Positions 58,872-64,000 of a stretch of DNA of 64,000 nt are shown in pieces. A program made the position numbers and the translations under genes. The stretch is from the NCBI GenBank assembly GCA_015680685.1, contig MNCI01010810.1, forward strand, positions 18,752-82,751, given 5' to 3'. The stretch comes from Gnetum montanum (taxonomy: Eukaryota > Streptophyta > Gnetopsida > Gnetales > Gnetaceae). Positions within the stretch are counted from its first letter, which is position 1; each line of letters starts with the position of its first letter. Under the pieces are notes generated by a model. That model was not told the DNA's origin. It did no database searches and saw nothing but the letters and a program-made list of their open reading frames with translations.

Positions 58872-58960
58872 NAAAAATGAAGACTATGTGGACAAGATGA
58901 GAGCATGGATGGAAACAAAGTCAATGAGCCAAATGAACATGTTCCAAGAATTTCCAAAAN
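58872..58960. repeat. 87-bp inverted copy bounded by single Ns
   Basis: Bases 58873-58959 are the exact reverse complement of 58245-58331, 87 of 87 by eye. Single unknown bases stand at 58872 and 58960, exactly at its borders. This points to a misplaced or wrongly oriented gap-filling fragment. Confidence 0.88.
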
Positions 58961-61070
58961 GTAAACTCAAATGTATGAGCATTGAGAATAATATAACTTG
59001 TCTTTTGAAATAATTATCCCATGAGTGAGAAAATATATCATGATTTTATATAACTTACTTTGCTTTTTGAGTGACTAAAAAAAAGTAATCAAAGCTGTAT
59101 GACAATCCAAACTAATTAGAAGTCAAGTATATGGATAAAAAAATCAAGACACATCATACAACCTTGATTTATTACCAATGTTGTGCAAAAGTTCATTAAT
59201 CCCAACTAGACCATTTTTTAAAATCAAAAGAGGTGACAATTCTATGCCAAGAAGAGTAAATAGATCAAATCTCATAAAAAAATGCTAAGGTGATACAATT
59301 TATTAGTGATACATATAAAAGAAATCAATCATCTATTTACAAAATTCATAAACCAATATATGATAATATATATGTATACATATACCTCATTTCTTACCAT
59401 CATGAACACATTTTCTAATTCTAATCTACCATTGAGTACTTTAGATTGCTAAGGGGAGTACTTCTCAACTCATATTTGGAATAAGGGCCTTAGGTAGTTA
59501 AAATGATACATTCTTAGCATGTAAGAGTTGATATAGCCAAATAATGCATTGTGAACATAGTACTCAATGAGTGAGTTCATATAGCCAAATAGATTGTAGA
59601 TGCTTGCACAAATGATGATTACTTTTAGGTAAAAGATTCTTAAATATTAAATTAGAAATAATTTTACCTTCAATACTTTTGCAGATAAGAATATTCTCTT
59701 CCTTGCTTTTTTTATGTGTTCTAGAGATTGGAAGCTTGTCACTAAGTATCATGTCTTAAAGAGAATCTCCATAGACTCCCCCTACACTAATGCTTCCCTT
59801 GCTTATATGTCCCATATTTTGAATCAACTATTGTGAAGAGTGGTAATCTTCCCTTAAGCCTTTAAGGATCTTGTTTGCAAGGAATTTCTTTTATGAGGGT
59901 CATCACAGAAAAATCACAAAAGCACCAATGCTATTCAACTCATTGTTAATGTCCATTGGATGATTTATCAATCATGAGTTACTTCCCTTTATGGAGATAA
60001 ATCTGTGGCATCTCCACTAGATGATAACAAAATATGGAGACCTTAAAGTCTCTTGTTAGTGGCATCTCCACTAAAGGATAACTATTATGAGATAAAGATG
60101 ATTCCCTTTTACAATGAAAGGCTCCTTGAATATTTTTCAATTTGATCAAACAACATCACTACTTCAAATTATAATATACTTACAACTATAATAAAAATAC
60201 ATACAACACAAAATCAACATATTTTATATCAATAAGTAGCATGAGCATAACATGTGCTAAAACAAGGATTTACAAATATGTCTTAATATGAGGTATGCTT
60301 GTAAAACCTTACCTTTGAGATACTTTTAGCTTGTGCTAGCCACATGCTATCTATACCTCAACATCTTAGAAGATGAGGTGAGTCTCTTTTATTAACCAAG
60401 AAATTTAAGGAGAGCATTCATTCAATGAATTTTTTATTTAAGGCACAATTTAATCTATATTAATTCTAGCAAGCAAAGTAATGGAGACTTACTATTACTT
60501 ACCTTATTTTCCCTCTAATATGAACATGACTAATGGAGTTTGAGATGAGGTCCCCCATCATAGAGTGCCTCCTTATCATGTAATCTATCTTTTCTTTTAT
60601 CAGCACTTTTACACACTTTTTCTTATCCTCATAATGGCCTAAAAAGAGGTAGTAGCTGATGACAAGGAGAAAGAAAATGAACTAGCAAGCAAGCCAAATA
60701 AAAGGAAAGTTTCATTCTAAGATGCATCAAATGCAAATCCCTTACTCCTATTGTCATCTCAACTCCATTAATTACATTTGATGTTGTTTCCCTTCCACCA
60801 ACTTCCAAAAATCAAACTTCTAGAAATAAGGCTATGCTACAAATCGTTGTTGCCATGAAGTTAAAATGGATAAATTGCTTCCTCTTTGACCTTATTTCCA
60901 CTTCAAAGGCACATTTTTTGACATTGTAGGAACTCCTAAAGTTCATAATGATGCCTTCGAATATTTAGCCCCATGTTTATGCAATCTCCTCAGTGCTCAA
61001 TCCTCCATGTTATGAAGTTGACTATTTGATCTTTAATGAAGAGAACATAAAAATACATCCTAGAACAAGT
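58961..61070. other. Intergenic or gag-side DNA, no gene recognised
   Basis: No domain was found. Because a plus-strand protease starts at 61080, the last kilobase could be the worn gag of that element, but I found no capsid or zinc-knuckle motif. GTGGCATCTCCACTA occurs at 60006 and 60060. Confidence 0.4.
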
Positions 61071-61079
61071 GTCATGTGC

Positions 61080-61500
61080 TAGCTTTTGATTTAAATCACC
61101 ATACATATTGGAGATAATGTGTCACTACCATTGGCACATGTGGATGATGGAGCTGAAACCAATGTCATATCATGGGTAGTCATTAAGCATCTTGCCTCAA
61201 AAAGTAGGTCATGTCCTCTAACTACATCTCTTGTTTGGCTTCATTTAGTAGTGCTAGATTTGAAATCCTAGAAAATATAAATTTCCTTTTTCTATGAGAA
61301 GTATGATGGAATTTGAGGCTATATTCACTATCATTAGAGATTCATGAAAAATTAATGTTATTCTAGAACGACGTTGGTTAGCATACCATCATGATGTTTC
61401 ATCATCTTTACATCAAAAAATACACTTCCCTTATAAGGATAGAGAAATAGTCTTGCATGCTAATCTTGAAATCATAGTTATTTTATGATTATATATATTG
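61080..61500 (+). pseudogene. Protease of a plus-strand Tat-like element
   Basis: One plus-strand frame gives LAHVDDGAETNVIS at about 61130-61175, where family copies have a D-[GS]-G-A-x-x-N active-site segment. Then come NVILERRWL and SSLHQKIHFPYKDREIV, as in Tat proteases (NIILGRPWL..STLHQ). The G of the GR pair has become Glu, and a stop precedes it. The gene lies 1.5 kb upstream of an RT on the same strand. Confidence 0.72.
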
Positions 61501-61739
61501 GAAGAGACTAGCTTAGGATCTCAATTTATTCTTGTTGGTAAAATGTCCTCAACAAAAAAGGTAACAAGTTTGATGCAACCTTTCCTTGGTCATATAGCAC
61601 CTGCAAATTTGTAGAACTAGGATTTGGTAAGTTAGACATTGTTGAATCCATCAAGAGCATAAAGGTTTTCACTAGGTTCGATGTTAGAAAATCTATAGGC
61701 ATTGTAGTATTAAATATTTTTCGTTCTTTCATTGCTTGA

Positions 61740-62930
61740 TCTTTGTTTATCTTTTATGTTTGTGTATGTTTCTTAGTACAAAATTAGTTTTAAATTTCTT
61801 ACATTAGTTCAATTATTGTACCTTTTTATTTTCAATCATATTTACTTGTTTAGCAGTCTTGATTATCACCTTGCTCTAGTATGTATTCTTCTTTGTATCA
61901 TGCTTTATCACATATTTCATTTAGTAGTTGCTTCTTTTTTGGCTTTAAAAAAAAATCCTCAAAGTTACAAACATAGAAAATTAAAACAAAAATTAAAATA
62001 ACTTAAAAATCCCATAAACATAGAAAACCATAAACACATAAAAATACAAAATTTGTAAATAAGAGTTTCTTTGGACTATAATTCTTAATTCCCATGAAAA
62101 TATTCATGCAAGTACATTTGAATGTAGATATATCACATTTAGGAAAAACATAGAGGCTAAAGCACAACTGACAATCCTTATATTTCTTCATCTTAATCTT
62201 ACACTTCACAATTAGAAAATTTGTCGTACTCAAGTGTTAGTTTTCCATATCTTAGAAAATTTTTAGGCTTTGGTTTCGCCTTGAAAATTTAGAAAATATT
62301 TCTAACTCCACCTTGGTTCCATGTCATTGAAAATTCTCTAACTTTCCTAGCCCTTAGAAAATTTTTTCCTTACTATTCCATAAAATTTTTCAATCTTGTT
62401 TCCTTCTCTTTAAACTTAAAATTTTTTTCCATGATCTTCCCCTTTCCTTATGCAAATTTATCATTCCTCTCTCCTATGCCTCAAGAAAATTATCTAACTC
62501 TTCTATCTTTACCAAACTTAGAAAAGTTTCTATCTTTTTCTCCATACTTAGATAAATTTGTTCATCCTTTCCCAAAACTTGAAATCTTCTTCCTATCTCT
62601 CCCTTAAAAAATTTTAAATTTTTAAAAGTCTTCTTGTTTTGTGTAAGCAAAAGTGAAATATTTTCTAACACTTTTTATCAATTTAATCCCATTTTCATGT
62701 AAATATTTCTTTCTCTCCTATGCTTTACAATCCATGGAGTTCAACTTACTACATTATTTGCATGGACCACTCATGTTGGATGAGTCCTATGGTTGAATGT
62801 CTCAGCCTCTAAATTTTTCATCCCTTGACCCCTTAGATTCTATCATCTTGATCCCCAATATCACTAAGGAAGATTTAATCTCTTAAATTAACCTTTTCTT
62901 CTTGGATTGTGACCCCAATTTGACTAATGA
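61740..62930. other. Pyrimidine-rich spacer between protease and RT
   Basis: No coding motif is seen. The part 62240-62700 is pyrimidine-rich and contains repeated CTTAGAAAATTTTT-like phrases, which resemble the subrepeat tails of element 3. Its position matches that of the protease-RT intron known in Ogre elements. Confidence 0.5.
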
Positions 62931-62939
62931 TTCATTACA

Positions 62940-64000
62940 AGAGCTTTCTATAACAAATCATGAAAATGAGGAAAAGACCATATAGCTCAAGACAAATCTA
63001 CTTGATGATATTGAGAAATTCATTCTAGAAACATTTAGAAAAAAATTTATCACCTCTGCATGGGGATATGTTGACATGCCCAGTTTGGACCCCATTCTCA
63101 TCCAACATTACATCACACTTGAGGAAGGACCCAAACTTGTCAAGCAAAAAACATGAAAAATGAAGCCTAATGTGGCCTTAGCCATAAAATATGAGATCAC
63201 CAAACTCTATAACATCAAATTTATAAATATTTTAGATTACTATAATTAGGTATCTAGCATGGTGGTCATTCCTAAGAAAATTAAAGCTATTACGATATGC
63301 ATTAATTTTCATGACATCAAAAAAGTAACATGAAAAACGATTTCCTGCTACCCAACATCGATGAACTCATAGACACAATGGTAGGTCATACTTTACTTAC
63401 TTTCATGGATGGTTTTTCAGGATATAACCAAATTCAAATCAATTCTGAGCATTAAGACTTTAGAACTTTCATAACTCCACGAAATATCTTTTGTTACACA
63501 AAAATGACTTTTGGGCTTAAGAATGCTAGAGTAACATATCAATGGACTATGACCTTCATCTTTAGCAACATGGTGTTTAAAACTATCAATGATTATATGG
63601 AAGATCTAATAGTCAAGTTTATCATCACAACCAACCATCACATTGACTTAGACCTAGTGTTGGCTCGTTGCAAGAAGTATAACCTATTTTTAAATCCCAA
63701 GAATTGTATTTTTGACATGGAAATAGGTAAGATGTTAGGGTTTCTAGTTTCAGCTCATGGTATAGTGACAGATCCCAAAAAATTTAAATTAATCATGAAC
63801 CTCCCACCACCTAAGTGTCTTAAGGATATGTATATTTTGCAAGGTAGAATCTAATCTATTTGTCATTTCATATGCAATCTAACTAACCAATCTCAATTCC
63901 CTTCTCACCTACTCAAGAAATATGCAACTTTCAAATGAGACTCAAACTGTCAAAAAGCTTTCCACATAATTAAGCATGTCCATACCAACCTTCTCATCCT
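62940..64000 (+). pseudogene. Reverse transcriptase of a plus-strand Tat-like element, cut by the window end
   Basis: From about 63054 the plus strand reads WGYVDMPSLDP, KMKPNVALAIKYEI and MVVIPKK, then a frame change near 63330. LTFMDGFSGYNQI follows with its catalytic Asp kept. The open piece 63504-63854 gives FGLKNARVTYQ, DYMEDLIVK at the usual YVDD box (one Asp changed to Glu), and LFLNPKNCIFDMEIGKMLGF. After a stop at 63855 the RNase H connection continues to the end of the window (LLKKYATFK, CQKAFHIIKH). The family is distinct from element 3 but of the same Tat type. The remainder of the element lies beyond 64000. Confidence 0.85.

Overview
This window looks like intergenic DNA from a large plant nuclear genome. 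I found no intact host gene, tRNA, rRNA or CRISPR array. Almost every recognisable stretch belongs to a retrotransposon lineage typical of land plants: Athila-like and Tat/Ogre-like Ty3/gypsy elements, a long solo LTR, an RTE-type LINE, and possible SINE and L1-ORF1 remnants. The density of old, nested, stop-riddled LTR elements would suit a gymnosperm or another giant plant genome, but the sequence alone does not name the species.

Layout. 1-2212: AT-rich DNA with a 397-bp tandem duplication. 2213-11576: element 1, a complete Athila-like insertion on the minus strand (875/876-bp LTRs, target duplication ATGAA). It keeps a decayed gag and a large decayed ORF in the env position, but no pol was recognised. 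11976-30921: element 3, an 18.9-kb Tat/Ogre-like element on the minus strand (1.76/1.81-kb LTRs, target duplication ACATC) with gag, protease, RT, dual RNase H and integrase. Between its protease and RT lies about 6 kb that includes a multi-exon gene on the opposite strand. 31-36 kb: SINE-like repeats, an L1 ORF1-like remnant and a 5'-truncated RTE LINE with its target duplication. 36244-43766: element 2, a shorter Athila-like relative of element 1 (target duplication ACTAT) with gag and protease only. 45-49 kb: the pol part of a third Athila-like element. 51.9-52.8 kb: a Tat-like integrase fragment. 53.6-58.6 kb: a dispersed repeat split by a 2.68-kb solo LTR (target duplication CATAC). 61-64 kb: protease and RT of a plus-strand Tat-like element that runs off the window.

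The most interesting object is the plus-strand gene at about 20.8-24.2 kb inside element 3. Five introns with GT..AG borders join six exons into one frame of 962 codons, with no net frameshift but many point stops. It lies antisense, in the protease-RT interval where Ogre elements are known to carry an intron.

Other points for a second look are a scrambled, locally templated insertion inside one LTR of element 2, hairpin-forming subrepeats shared by the LTRs and internal spacer of element 3, clusters of short palindromes at the LTR edges of elements 1 and 2, and two places where single Ns bound duplicated or inverted sequence and suggest assembly faults.
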